Source of the DNA: Prolixibacteraceae bacterium
GTDB taxonomy: Bacteria; Bacteroidota; Bacteroidia; Bacteroidales; Prolixibacteraceae
Direction: 5' to 3'
NCBI GenBank assembly: GCA_023228025.1
Contig: JALOCD010000026.1
Span: 1 to 43,267 of the forward strand
Length of the DNA: 43,267 nt
Part shown: piece after piece, positions 8,364-17,012 of the stretch
Numbering within the stretch: the stretch's first letter is position 1
How the letters are laid out: every line of letters begins with the position of its first letter
Position numbers and translations under genes: made by a program
Notes under the pieces: generated by a model
Told to the model about the DNA's origin: nothing
What the model saw: the letters and a program-made list of their open reading frames with translations, nothing else
The model's database searches: none

Positions 8364-9275
8364 ATGAAAGTTTCTATTCGCACTAAATTCACCTTAGGGA
8401 TGGTTTTTTTCTTTGTAATCATTGCAGGAATAACCATCCTTTCTGCTTATCATCTCAGCAGACTTTCTCAAAAAACTGACGCAATTCTTAAAGACAATCA
8501 CTTTTCAGTCATTTTTGCGCGTGATATGGCAGAGGGGTTGACGGTTTTGAATCAGGAGATTACACGTTGTTATGCAAACAGTGGTGAAATTGACACCGCT
8601 TTGATCAACTCAGCTTCGATTTCCTTCAAAAAATCACTTATGCAGGAAAAGAACAATATCACAGAACCTGGCGAAGATAAACTTGCGTCAGGAATAGAGA
8701 CAGGGTTCAATGAATACATCAAACATATCAGTGCATGTGAGAAAAGACCTGTGACATCTGAAGCGATGAATGCTTCGCTAACGAGGTTTCATAACTTGTA
8801 CCAGCAAACAATGCTTTTGTCCCAAATGAACGAACAAGCCATCATCCTGAAAGCCAATGACACAAAAAAATCAGCCGAGAAGGGATTAACCAGTGTAACA
8901 CTTTTGGGTACGATCTGTTTTATCATCACCTTGAGTTTTACCTTTAATTTCGCATCCTATTTTAATGGCCGATTTACTAAATTATACAATGGAATCAAGG
9001 AGATAGGGGCAAATAACTACAACCAGAGATTGTATTTCGAAGGGGAAGATGAATTCTATGAAATATCACTTGTTTTTAATGAAATGGCCCAAAACCTAAA
9101 TGAAAATGCCGAAATTTCCAAAGTTAATTTCCAGGAAGAATTTGAGCGCGAAGTCAGTTTAAACCAGGTAGAGGAGCTTAAAAGAATTTTAGAACAAATG
9201 CAGGGGGTCGAAGAGCGGGCTATTGATTTAATTGCTAAATTGGAAAACAAAGAAAACAGGAATGGAATCAAATGA
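8364..9275 (+). CDS. Two-helix HAMP-domain membrane protein, likely KdpD partner
   Basis: 303 residues laid out as a sensor without an output kinase. Helix one is about residues 8-28, a periplasmic alpha-helical domain of about 145 residues follows, and helix two is about 175-197. A HAMP linker then includes GIKEIGANNYNQRLYFEGEDEF and FNEMAQNLNE, and a charged coiled-coil tail runs to the end. No histidine-kinase, methyl-accepting or cyclase domain is present. It ends 14 nt inside the start of kdpD, so translation is probably coupled. The simplest reading is an accessory periplasmic sensor that passes a signal to KdpD through its coiled coil. That role is inferred from position and architecture only. 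Confidence 0.75.
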   Translation: MKVSIRTKFTLGMVFFFVIIAGITILSAYHLSRLSQKTDAILKDNHFSVIFARDMAEGLTVLNQEITRCYANSGEIDTALINSASISFKKSLMQEKNNITEPGEDKLASGIETGFNEYIKHISACEKRPVTSEAMNASLTRFHNLYQQTMLLSQMNEQAIILKANDTKKSAEKGLTSVTLLGTICFIITLSFTFNFASYFNGRFTKLYNGIKEIGANNYNQRLYFEGEDEFYEISLVFNEMAQNLNENAEISKVNFQEEFEREVSLNQVEELKRILEQMQGVEERAIDLIAKLENKENRNGIK

Positions 9276-11940
9276 TCTTCGTCCGGATCCTGATGAACTT
9301 TTAGCCTCAATTATTCAGGATGAGGAGAAAAGTAAACGTGGCAAGTTAAAGATATTCTTTGGCATGTGTGCCGGAGTTGGCAAAACATATACAATGCTTC
9401 AGGCAGCCAAAGTTGAAAAAGCCAAGGGCTGCGACATCATCATTGGGATTGTGGAGACGCACAATCGAAAAGAAACGGCAAGTTTGGTCGAGGGATTTGA
9501 ACTGATTCAACGAAAAAAATATGATTACAAATCTACCATGGTGCAGGAGATGGACCTTGATGCCATCATCGCCCGCAAACCACAGATTGTACTTGTCGAC
9601 GAACTGGCCCATACCAATGCCCCGGGAAGCCGTCACACCAAAAGATTTCAGGATGTACTGGAAATACTCGAAAACGGGATTAACGTTTACACTACCGTAA
9701 ATGTCCAGCATCTTGAAAGCCGTTCCGAAACTGTTGCTCAAATTACAGGAATAATCGTTCGGGAAACCCTCCCGGATGAGATCTTTGAGAATGCAGATGA
9801 AGTAGAACTGGTCGACTTGAGCCCGGATGAATTGCTTCAGAGATTATCAGAAGGAAAAGTCTACACACCCGAACGTTCCCGCGAAGCCATTCTTAACTTC
9901 TTCCGAAAAGGAAATATTACGGCGCTACGCGAAATGGCCCTACGGATTGTTGCCGACAGGGTCGACAAACAATTGCATGACTACATGCAGGAAAAGCATA
10001 TCAGGGGACCCTGGAAATCAGGATCACATTTGCTGGTAGCGATAGATTACCGGATACAGTCGACCCGATTATTGCGATGGGCCAAAAACCTTTCATACTC
10101 CATGGGGGCCAACATCCAGGCCATTTATGTAGAAACGTCGCACCAACTGACACCCAAAGAACATGATCAGTTAAATAAGAACATAAATCTAGCCAAACAA
10201 TTGGGCATCAAAGTCCGGATTGTCACCAATTACGATGTTGTCAGTGCGATTGTCGATTTTGCACAAAAAGAAAATGCAACCCACATAATCGTTGGAAAAC
10301 CCCGGGTCCGCAATTTGTTTGCCATGTTGCGACTTGGTAGTTTCGTAAACAAGCTGATAAGGTACAGCGGCAACATTGATGTTTATATCCTTGGCGCCGA
10401 TAATCAGGCAAAAGGCCGCTACCGGGAAAAGGTTTTTGTCCCTTCCTTTACCTCAAATTTAAAGGAATACCTGATTGTAATACTTCTGGTGATCCTTTCA
10501 TCGATCTCTTGCTATCTTGTGAGGGACTTTGTTGGCTACCAGATTGTATCATTTGGATTGCTATTTTTGGTCTCAATTCTTGCAATTTTTTTTGGACCGG
10601 GACCTATTTTGCTTGCAGCTGCCTTGAGCGCCCTCATCTGGGACTATTTTTTTATTCCGCCCAAATTTACCCTGCACATTGATAAACCGGAAGATGTGCT
10701 GATGCTCATCATGTTTTTCTTCATCGCCTTGTTAAATGGAATCCTTACCTCCCGGGTACGTCGACAAGAACAAAAAATCAGGATCCGGGAAGAACGAACC
10801 CAGGCACTTTATCAACTTACCAAAGAGCTGAATACCGCTTCGGGGATCAATGAAGTATCCAGGATGGCGATAAAATATGTTCAAAAATATTTCAACCTCG
10901 ATTCGGCAATCATCCTAAAAACGGAGCTCAACCAACTGGACAACAAGGTTCAGGATGGAACAAATATCCAGGTGTTGGAAAATGATTTCAGTGTTGCAAA
11001 CTGGGTATTCAAAAATTCAACCATGGCCGGAAAGTATACGGATACACTGCCATCCGGAAACTTTACTTTTTATCCCTTATCGGGAAATAGCGGGAATATT
11101 GGCGTTATTGTGGCTGAGTTGCATCATATTTTCACGCAGGGCGAAGAACAGTTCTGGGAAGCATTTCTCGCCCAGATTTCAGGCAAATTTGAACGTGAAT
11201 TTCTTCGCAATGCAGCCAAGGAAACCTATGTTCTGAGCGAGTCGGAAAAACTCTACAAAACCCTGTTTAATTCCATTTCACATGAGTTACGGATTCCGGT
11301 GGCTACGATTCTGGGTGCCTCTGATACACTTATATCCCAAAACTACCCGGAGGAGACCAGACAGAAACTATATACCGAAATAAACATTGCCTCAATTCGG
11401 CTCAATCGATTGATAGAGAATTTATTAAATATGTCCAGGTTAGAATCTGGACATATAACGCCAAAACCTGACTGGTGCGATGTTCATGATCTGGCCAACG
11501 AAGTCGCCGAGACGCTTCAAGTTGAATTAAAGCCATTTAAACTCTCAACCATCATTCCGGTCGACATGCCGCTGGTCATGGCGGATTTTGGTCTGGTTGA
11601 ACAGGTGATGCACAACCTGGTCCTAAATGCAACTCAATATGCTCCTGCAGGTAGCCGCATCAGGTTGAAAATATTTTATGACAACGAGTTTTTGAATATC
11701 CAGGTAATGGATCGGGGCCCGGGGTTTAGTCCTTCGGAATTAAATTTTGTTTTCAATAAATTTTACCGGGGCAAAGATTCGAAAGCCGGTGGCACAGGTT
11801 TGGGCTTGTCTATTGTCAAAGGCTTTGTTGTAGCGCAGCAAGGAACAATCGTGGCAGAAAACAGGGAAAATGGCGGCGCAAAATTCATCATAAAAATCCC
11901 TGTAAAAATTGCAGATTTGAACAATCAAAAAAAAAACTGA
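9262..11940 (+). CDS. kdpD: Osmosensitive K+ channel histidine kinase KdpD
   Basis: KdpD senses K+ limitation and phosphorylates KdpE. With the ATG at 9262 it has 892 residues (E. coli 894). An upstream TTG at 9232 is in frame but less likely. Domains in order: KdpD N-terminal ATP-binding domain with Walker A GVGKT (38-42) and LVDELAHT (111-118); universal-stress-like domain (about 250-370); four membrane helices (about 400-500); a GAF-like region; HisKA with the phosphorylated His674 in SISHELRIP; and HATPase with an N box (HNLVLNATQY) and GGTGLGLSI near 843. The start overlaps the HAMP gene by 14 nt, and kdpE follows 6 nt after the stop. Confidence 0.97.
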   Translation: MESNDLRPDPDELLASIIQDEEKSKRGKLKIFFGMCAGVGKTYTMLQAAKVEKAKGCDIIIGIVETHNRKETASLVEGFELIQRKKYDYKSTMVQEMDLDAIIARKPQIVLVDELAHTNAPGSRHTKRFQDVLEILENGINVYTTVNVQHLESRSETVAQITGIIVRETLPDEIFENADEVELVDLSPDELLQRLSEGKVYTPERSREAILNFFRKGNITALREMALRIVADRVDKQLHDYMQEKHIRGPWKSGSHLLVAIDYRIQSTRLLRWAKNLSYSMGANIQAIYVETSHQLTPKEHDQLNKNINLAKQLGIKVRIVTNYDVVSAIVDFAQKENATHIIVGKPRVRNLFAMLRLGSFVNKLIRYSGNIDVYILGADNQAKGRYREKVFVPSFTSNLKEYLIVILLVILSSISCYLVRDFVGYQIVSFGLLFLVSILAIFFGPGPILLAAALSALIWDYFFIPPKFTLHIDKPEDVLMLIMFFFIALLNGILTSRVRRQEQKIRIREERTQALYQLTKELNTASGINEVSRMAIKYVQKYFNLDSAIILKTELNQLDNKVQDGTNIQVLENDFSVANWVFKNSTMAGKYTDTLPSGNFTFYPLSGNSGNIGVIVAELHHIFTQGEEQFWEAFLAQISGKFEREFLRNAAKETYVLSESEKLYKTLFNSISHELRIPVATILGASDTLISQNYPEETRQKLYTEINIASIRLNRLIENLLNMSRLESGHITPKPDWCDVHDLANEVAETLQVELKPFKLSTIIPVDMPLVMADFGLVEQVMHNLVLNATQYAPAGSRIRLKIFYDNEFLNIQVMDRGPGFSPSELNFVFNKFYRGKDSKAGGTGLGLSIVKGFVVAQQGTIVAENRENGGAKFIIKIPVKIADLNNQKKN

Positions 11941-11946
11941 TGGATC

Positions 11947-12630
11947 ATGACCAATTCCGATACCATACTGATCATCGATGATGAAGTGCAAATACGCCGG
12001 TTGCTCGAAATAACGCTCTCTGCAAGTGGCTATAAGATTTCTGAGGCTTCAACCGGGAAAGAGGGGCTGTTGCATGCCGCCACCACCCATCCTGTACTCA
12101 TCATACTCGACCTTGGGCTACCCGATGCCGACGGAATCGAGATCCTTAAAAAACTCAGGGAGTGGTATTTGAAGCCAATTCTTATACTTTCTGTTCGTAG
12201 TTCAGAAGAGGATATCGTGCGTGCGCTGGACAACGGCGCCAACGATTACCTCACCAAACCTTTCAGGACCGGAGAATTGTTGGCCCGTATTCGTGTCGCA
12301 ATCCGTCAAAGCATGGGACCGTCAGATGATCCTTGTTTGACATTTGGTTCTTTGACAATAGATATGGCAAACCATGTGGTGAAAAAGAACAATGAGCTTG
12401 TGAAACTTACCTCCACCGAATTTTCACTCCTGGCCCTGCTTGCAAAGAATGAAGGCCGGGTATTGACACACCAGTTCATCCTCAAGGAGGTTTGGGGAAT
12501 GGGTTACCTCGAACAAACGCAATATCTGCGGGTTTTCATGGCCCAATTGCGGAAAAAAATTGAAGATCATCCAACTAAACCAAAAATCCTTACGACTGAA
12601 TCCGGCATTGGCTATCGTTTTTGTGGTTAA
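11947..12630 (+). CDS. kdpE: KDP operon response regulator KdpE
   Basis: OmpR/PhoB-type regulator of 227 residues. The receiver domain has the acidic pair DD at 11-12, phosphoacceptor Asp55 in IILDLGLPD, and Lys104 in LTKPF. The C-terminal winged-helix domain runs from about 130 to the end, with KLTSTEFSLLALL and YLRVFMAQLRKKIE, ending GIGYRFCG. It is co-translated with kdpD. It would be expected to activate the kdp promoter. The candidate sites at 2682-2698 and 329-345 suggest that it may also control the KimA-like gene. Confidence 0.96.
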   Translation: MTNSDTILIIDDEVQIRRLLEITLSASGYKISEASTGKEGLLHAATTHPVLIILDLGLPDADGIEILKKLREWYLKPILILSVRSSEEDIVRALDNGANDYLTKPFRTGELLARIRVAIRQSMGPSDDPCLTFGSLTIDMANHVVKKNNELVKLTSTEFSLLALLAKNEGRVLTHQFILKEVWGMGYLEQTQYLRVFMAQLRKKIEDHPTKPKILTTESGIGYRFCG

Positions 12631-12699
12631 AAATTAAACATATTCGTAATAAAACCGTAAGTTTGAATTCCTAACTTCATTGTCTTACAATATTTCGAG

Positions 12700-14475
12700 A
12701 TGAATATCCCCAAAAACATTTTCAATAAAGTAAGAACGTTTAGCTTCTCCCGTCTTTCTGAAAAGGAGAAATTAATTGCTTTAAGTTTTGTTGTTGGTCT
12801 TTTCAGCGGATTTGCCGCCATTCTTCTAAAAAATATCATTCACATCTCAAGCAGGTTTTTAACTGAAGATTTTGACACCCTACAAGAAAATTACCACTAC
12901 TTTCTCTATCCCGGTATCGGGATTTTGTTGACTTATATCTTCGTGAAGTTTGTCGTAAAAGACGACATCAGCCATGGTGTGACCAAGGTATTGGAATCGA
13001 TTTCAAGGAAGAAGGGATACCTGAGGGCACACAACATGTTTACCTCCATCATCTCCAGTACCATCACCATTGGATTTGGAGGATCAGTCGGGGCCGAAGC
13101 GCCTGTTGTGCTAACAGGCTCATCCATTGGTTCTACCATCGCCCGCACTTTCAACCTGAATTACCGTACCATGACCGTACTGATCGGGTGCGGGGCCGCC
13201 GGGGCCATTTCAGGTATCTTCAAAGCGCCGCTGGCAGGAATGCTTTTTGCCATCGAAGTGCTGATGCTCGACCTGACCATGGCATCCCTTTTACCGCTGA
13301 TGATTTCTGCTGCAACTGCTGCATCACTGGCCTATTTCCTGATGGGATCGGGATATGAACTGAATTTCCAGATTGACCATGCCTTCAAAGTCACGAACAT
13401 TCATTGGTACATTTTACTGGGCATCTTTTGCGGCTTGTTCTCCGTGCTGTTCTCAAGGGGAAACCTGTTAATTGAGAACAGCTTAAAGAAAATCAGGAGT
13501 CCATTACTCAGGATTGCAACCGGCGGTTTGGCTTTGGGAGGGATGATTTTCCTTTTCCCATCGCTCTGGGGGGAGGGATACAATATCATCAATCAAATTG
13601 TCAATGATTTAGGTCACCACATCGTGAATAACTCCTTCTTTTTTAACTTCCGGGATGATAAACTTGCAATGATTTTCCTGGTTATGGCCATTATGCTGGT
13701 AAAGATTGTTGCGACTGCCACAACCAACGGGGCGGGAGGAAGCGGGGGTATATTCGCCCCTACCCTCTTTTTAGGAAGCCTTGCCGGCTATTTGATCTCT
13801 TTGATCCTGAACTACAATGGAGAGATGGTACCGGCAAAAAACTTCGCCATGGCCGGAATGGCAGGTATGATGGCCGCTGTGATGCACGCACCCATGACGG
13901 CCATCTTCCTGATTGCTGAGATATCGGGTGGCTTTGGCCTTATGGTTCCGTTAATGATCACTTCAGCCGTTGCCTTCCTCACCGCCCTGCCCATCGAGCC
14001 ACACTCCATCTACCACAAACGTCTTGCATTGAAAGGTGATTTGATCACCCACAACAAGGACAAGGCTGTATTAACCCTTCTTCGGCTGCACAATGTGATA
14101 GAAAAGGATCTGCTCACCGTCAAACCGGAGACAACCCTTGGGGAACTTGCCAAAATCATCGCGAAATCCAAACGAAACATCTTCCCGGTTGTGGATGATC
14201 AAAACAATTTTAAAGGAATTGTACTGCTCGACGATGTCAGGGAAATCATGTTTGAAAAGGAACTCTATGCTTCCAAAAAAGTTTCGGAACTGATGGTTTT
14301 GTCGCCTGATATTATCTCCCACGACGAAAAGATGGAGATGGTCATGAAAAAATTCAATGAAAGCGGCGCCTGGAACCTTCCCGTGGTCCACAACGGAAAA
14401 TACGTCGGCTTCATCTCCAAATCAAGAATATTCAATGCCTACCGGGATATGTTGGTCAATTTCTCGGAAGAGTGA
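12700..14475 (+). CDS. ClC-family chloride transporter/channel with two CBS domains
   Basis: 591 residues: a ClC membrane domain (about 25-445) and two C-terminal CBS domains (about 455-585). The anion-path motif corresponding to GREGP reads GGSVGAEAP, retaining the gating glutamate (Glu133). GSGGIFAPTLFLG matches the GxFxP motif. At the place of the internal proton glutamate of E. coli ClC-ec1 (FIIEEM), this protein has FAIEVL: the first Glu is kept (186) and the second is Val187. By homology this could alter H+ coupling or make it channel-like. It follows kdpE by 69 bp on the same strand with no visible terminator, so read-through from kdp and a role in balancing K+ with Cl- are possible. 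Confidence 0.9.
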   Translation: MNIPKNIFNKVRTFSFSRLSEKEKLIALSFVVGLFSGFAAILLKNIIHISSRFLTEDFDTLQENYHYFLYPGIGILLTYIFVKFVVKDDISHGVTKVLESISRKKGYLRAHNMFTSIISSTITIGFGGSVGAEAPVVLTGSSIGSTIARTFNLNYRTMTVLIGCGAAGAISGIFKAPLAGMLFAIEVLMLDLTMASLLPLMISAATAASLAYFLMGSGYELNFQIDHAFKVTNIHWYILLGIFCGLFSVLFSRGNLLIENSLKKIRSPLLRIATGGLALGGMIFLFPSLWGEGYNIINQIVNDLGHHIVNNSFFFNFRDDKLAMIFLVMAIMLVKIVATATTNGAGGSGGIFAPTLFLGSLAGYLISLILNYNGEMVPAKNFAMAGMAGMMAAVMHAPMTAIFLIAEISGGFGLMVPLMITSAVAFLTALPIEPHSIYHKRLALKGDLITHNKDKAVLTLLRLHNVIEKDLLTVKPETTLGELAKIIAKSKRNIFPVVDDQNNFKGIVLLDDVREIMFEKELYASKKVSELMVLSPDIISHDEKMEMVMKKFNESGAWNLPVVHNGKYVGFISKSRIFNAYRDMLVNFSEE

Positions 14476-14486
14476 CTCTGAAGCGT

Positions 14487-14748
14487 GAAGATTAGGAAAA
14501 TGGGAATATGAGAAAATGGGAAGATGGGAACGCTATTTTATTGATTCCCATTTAATCAAGTCAATTTTCACATTTCTGATACCTCATGACCTATTTGTCT
14601 CTACATTTTCTTTTCCATCTTCCCTTTTTCTCATTTTCTCATCTTCTCATCTTCTCATCTTCTCATTTTCTCATCTTCTCATCTTCTCATTTTCTCATTT
14701 TCTCATTTTCTCATCTTCTCATCTTCTCATCTTCTCATTTTCTCATTT
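14487..14748. repeat. Inverted element with 15 tandem copies of TCTCAT(C/T)T before glyA
   Basis: The 14629-14748 segment is 15 in-phase copies of an 8-bp unit, TCTCATCT or TCTCATTT. The opposite-strand words (ATGAGAAAATGGGAAGATGG) occur at 14508-14527, after the ClC gene, so the two ends can pair. The array ends 21 bp before the -7-like box of glyA. Two plus-strand frames across it encode only (FSHLLIFSS)-like periodic peptide and are not genes. Nothing else is seen in this 327-bp gap. Slippage could change copy number between strains. Confidence 0.9.
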
Positions 14749-14769
14749 TCACATTAGTTTTGAAAGTTG

Positions 14770-14777
14770 TACTTTTG
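14770..14777 (+). promoter_or_regulatory. Bacteroidota -7 box for glyA
   Basis: TACTTTTG fits the TAnnTTTG consensus of the Bacteroidota primary sigma factor and lies 25 bp before the glyA ATG. No well-spaced -33 TTG is visible, because the region upstream is the TCTCAT array. Confidence 0.5.
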
Positions 14778-14802
14778 TCGCTTAATTCAAAAATATCCCC
14801 CC

Positions 14803-16083
14803 ATGAGAAAAGATACTGCGATTTTTGACATCATCGCCAAAGAAAATGCCCGCCAGCTACACGGAATTGAGTTAATTGCTTCCGAAAATTTTGTTTCCCA
14901 GGAAGTTATGGATGCCATGGGCTCCTGCCTGACCAACAAATATGCCGAAGGCTATCCGGGACACCGTTACTATGGCGGATGTCAGTTTGTCGACGAAGCA
15001 GAACAACTGGCCATCGACCGGTTAAAAAAGCTTTTCAACGCCGAATATGCCAATGTACAGCCGCACTCGGGCGCCCAGGCCAACATGGCCGTCCTGATGA
15101 CGGTGCTTCAGCCAGGCGATACTTTCATGGGATTGGATCTTTCTCATGGCGGTCACCTGTCGCACGGCTCACCCGTAAACTCTTCAGGTTTGCTCTATCA
15201 TCCTGTTGCCTATGGCGTTAAAGAGGATAGTGGATTGGTAGATTACGAAATGATGGAGCGGGTGGCTCTGGCAGAAAAGCCAAAGCTTATCATTGCCGGC
15301 GCTTCAGCCTATTCGAGGGAGTGGGATTACGCCCGTATCAGGACACTGGCCGACAAAATTGGCGCCATCTTCATGGTAGATATGGCACATCCGGCAGGAC
15401 TTATTGCCGCTGGTTTGCTCGAAAATCCACTCAAACACGCGCACATCGTCACCTCAACCACGCACAAGACTTTACGCGGCCCTCGCGGGGGAATCATCCT
15501 TTTGGGCAAGGATTTCGAAAACCCTTGGGGTCATGCAACAAAAAAAGGAGAGATCAAAATGATGGGCAGTCTGCTCGATTCGGCCATCTTTCCGGGAATT
15601 CAGGGTGGTCCGCTGGAGCACGTCATTGCAGCAAAAGCGGTCTCTTTTGGCGAGGCGTTGCTTCCTGAATACAAGCTCTACCAGCAACAGGTTCAGAAAA
15701 ATGCCAAAGTGATGGCGCAGGCATTTATGGACAAAGGGTACAAGGTTATTTCAGGGGGAACCGACAACCACTCCATGCTGATCGACCTGCGTACGAAATT
15801 CCCTGACCTGACCGGCAAAAAAGCGGAGAACGCGCTTGTTCTAGCCGATATTACCATCAACAAAAACATGGTTCCATTCGATAGCCGCTCACCTTTCCTA
15901 ACTTCAGGATTACGTGTGGGCACACCCGCTATTTCCACCAGGGGTTTGAAAGAGGCCCAAATGGGTTTAATTGTTGAAATGATCGATCGTGTCCTACTGG
16001 ATGCCGACAGCGAACAGAATATTCTGGCTGTACGTGCCGAAGTCAACAAGATGATGGCGAATTACCCGATTTTCGCCTGGTAA
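14803..16083 (+). CDS. glyA: Serine hydroxymethyltransferase
   Basis: PLP enzyme that interconverts serine and glycine and charges tetrahydrofolate with one-carbon units. The 426-residue product shows the family landmarks GIELIASENFVS, NKYAEGYPGHRYYGG, VDMAHPAGLIAAG and the PLP-lysine segment VTSTTHKTLRGPRGG (Lys222), then FPGIQGGPLEHV. An in-frame TTG/ATG extension upstream would add MYFCRLIQKYPP, but the ATG at 14803 matches the normal N-terminus (MRKDTAIFDIIAKEN). It is monocistronic, with a strong hairpin after the stop. Confidence 0.97.
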   Translation: MRKDTAIFDIIAKENARQLHGIELIASENFVSQEVMDAMGSCLTNKYAEGYPGHRYYGGCQFVDEAEQLAIDRLKKLFNAEYANVQPHSGAQANMAVLMTVLQPGDTFMGLDLSHGGHLSHGSPVNSSGLLYHPVAYGVKEDSGLVDYEMMERVALAEKPKLIIAGASAYSREWDYARIRTLADKIGAIFMVDMAHPAGLIAAGLLENPLKHAHIVTSTTHKTLRGPRGGIILLGKDFENPWGHATKKGEIKMMGSLLDSAIFPGIQGGPLEHVIAAKAVSFGEALLPEYKLYQQQVQKNAKVMAQAFMDKGYKVISGGTDNHSMLIDLRTKFPDLTGKKAENALVLADITINKNMVPFDSRSPFLTSGLRVGTPAISTRGLKEAQMGLIVEMIDRVLLDADSEQNILAVRAEVNKMMANYPIFAW

Positions 16084-16102
16084 GCTAAAAATAAAAAAAA
16101 AT

Positions 16103-16155
16103 TAGCCGCAAGTGATTAGCTAAAACTAATTGCTTGCGGCTATTTGATTTTTGTC
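16103..16155 (+). terminator. Rho-independent terminator of glyA
   Basis: A 17-bp stem with two mismatches (TAGCCGCAAGTGATTAG and CTAATTGCTTGCGGCTA) encloses a 6-nt loop and is followed by TTTGATTTTTGT. It starts 19 bp after the glyA stop. Confidence 0.85.
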
Positions 16156-16523
16156 TGTTTGAAAGGTTTAAAAATTGTTTGAAATGTTAATGGTTCCTAG
16201 GAAAAGCGAATGTGGAAAGATGGACACTGAGCCTGTCGAAGTGTTTCAGGATTTACGACAACAAATCGGTCCCTGAGCTTGGACTCCCCTGAGCTTGTCG
16301 AAGGGTCGAAGGGTGAATTTGAAATATTGAAACGATGAAACGGAGAATCGGTCCCTGAGCTTGTCGTAGGGTGAATTTGAAACATTGAAACGATGAAACG
16401 GAGAATCGGTTCCTGAGCTAGTCGAAGGGTGAATTTGAAACATGGAAACGATGAAACGGAGAACCGGTCCCTGAGCGTAGCCGAAGGGCAAACTTTCCAA
16501 ACTCTTCAAACTTTTTCAAACAA
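16155..16523. repeat. Composite repeat: TTTGAAA arms enclosing 58-bp tandem units
   Basis: Outer arms of the TTTGAAA word face each other (16155-16189 and 16490-16523). Between them is a tandem array with a 58-bp period. Units start at 16264 (expanded by 24 bp), 16346, 16404 and 16462 (partial). Each unit contains ATCGGTCCCTGAGCTTGTCG, then AAGGGTGAATTTGAAA, then GATGAAACGGAG. The right arm runs into the 3' end of dgk and provides its last residues (FEKV) and stop. Minus-strand frames across the array are repeat translations, not genes. The array fills this 422-bp gap together with the glyA terminator. Confidence 0.9.
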
Positions 16524-16892
16524 TTCCCAAATCTTCGGAAGAAATATAAAACACGCTACAGCTACTGCCGTAATGGCACAAACCAGCACCGCTGCTGCGG
16601 CCATGTCTTTCACCTTTTTGATTTTTTCATTCTTTTGAGGGGCAAGATGATCGGCCAGGTTTTCGATGGCCGAATTGAAAAGTTCAGCGGTAAATACGGC
16701 GCCAATCACCAAAGAGATAGCCACCCATTCTGCCAGGGATAGCTTCAGCGTCCAACCGAGCGCTATGGCCAAAACAGCAGCTACCAGGTGTATTCTTGAA
16801 TTGTGCTCCTCCGCAAACAGAACCTTCAGCCCGTTAAAAGCATATCCAAAGCTCATCCATCTTTTCCTGAACGAAAATTTTTCCTTATTCAT
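16506..16892 (-). CDS. Diacylglycerol kinase / undecaprenol kinase family protein
   Basis: A small membrane kinase of 128 residues with three hydrophobic helices. The N-terminal region FSFRKRWMSFGYAFNGLKVL and the conserved acidic segment FNSAIENLADHL, followed by KIKKVKDMAAAAVL (E-N-x-x-D and K-D-x-A-A-A), are hallmarks of the DgkA/UdpK family. In bacteria without a Gram-negative DgkA cycle these enzymes usually phosphorylate undecaprenol or diacylglycerol at the inner membrane. Substrate cannot be told here. The ATG at 16892 is chosen. A TTG at 16913 is in frame but lies inside a perfect palindrome. The C-terminal FEKV-stop is encoded by the intergenic repeat word. Confidence 0.88.
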   Translation of the reverse strand: MNKEKFSFRKRWMSFGYAFNGLKVLFAEEHNSRIHLVAAVLAIALGWTLKLSLAEWVAISLVIGAVFTAELFNSAIENLADHLAPQKNEKIKKVKDMAAAAVLVCAITAVAVACFIFLPKIWELFEKV

Positions 16893-16910
16893 TTCGAATG
16901 ATTTTTCAAT

Positions 16911-16947
16911 CAACTGACGGGGTGACTCTGAGTCACCCCGTCAGTTG
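16911..16947. terminator. Perfect 17-bp palindromic hairpin between tsaD and dgk
   Basis: CAACTGACGGGGTGACT and its exact complement are separated by CTG. It is GC-rich and very stable. On the minus strand it lies 66 nt beyond the tsaD stop and 19 nt before the dgk ATG. Only a weak T-rich stretch follows, so it may be a terminator/attenuator for tsaD read-through or a protein-binding palindrome. Confidence 0.6.
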
Positions 16948-17012
16948 TGATATATTTTAATCGTATCTTGCTGTATATGTTATATTTACAAGCAAAAAAA
17001 TCTTTCTCGATT

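Noticed and set aside
14516..14828. Two overlapping plus-strand frames rich in FSHLLIFS-like repeats
   Set aside because: They translate the 8-bp tandem array in two frames; there is no independent start signal or domain, and the glyA promoter lies within.
16264..16490. CRISPR array
   Set aside because: The 58-bp units are repeated as a whole with no unique spacers, and no cas genes are present.
16197..16509. Minus-strand frames across the 58-bp array
   Set aside because: Peptide repeats (LRDRF, FNISNSP) come from tandem DNA units; no gene features.
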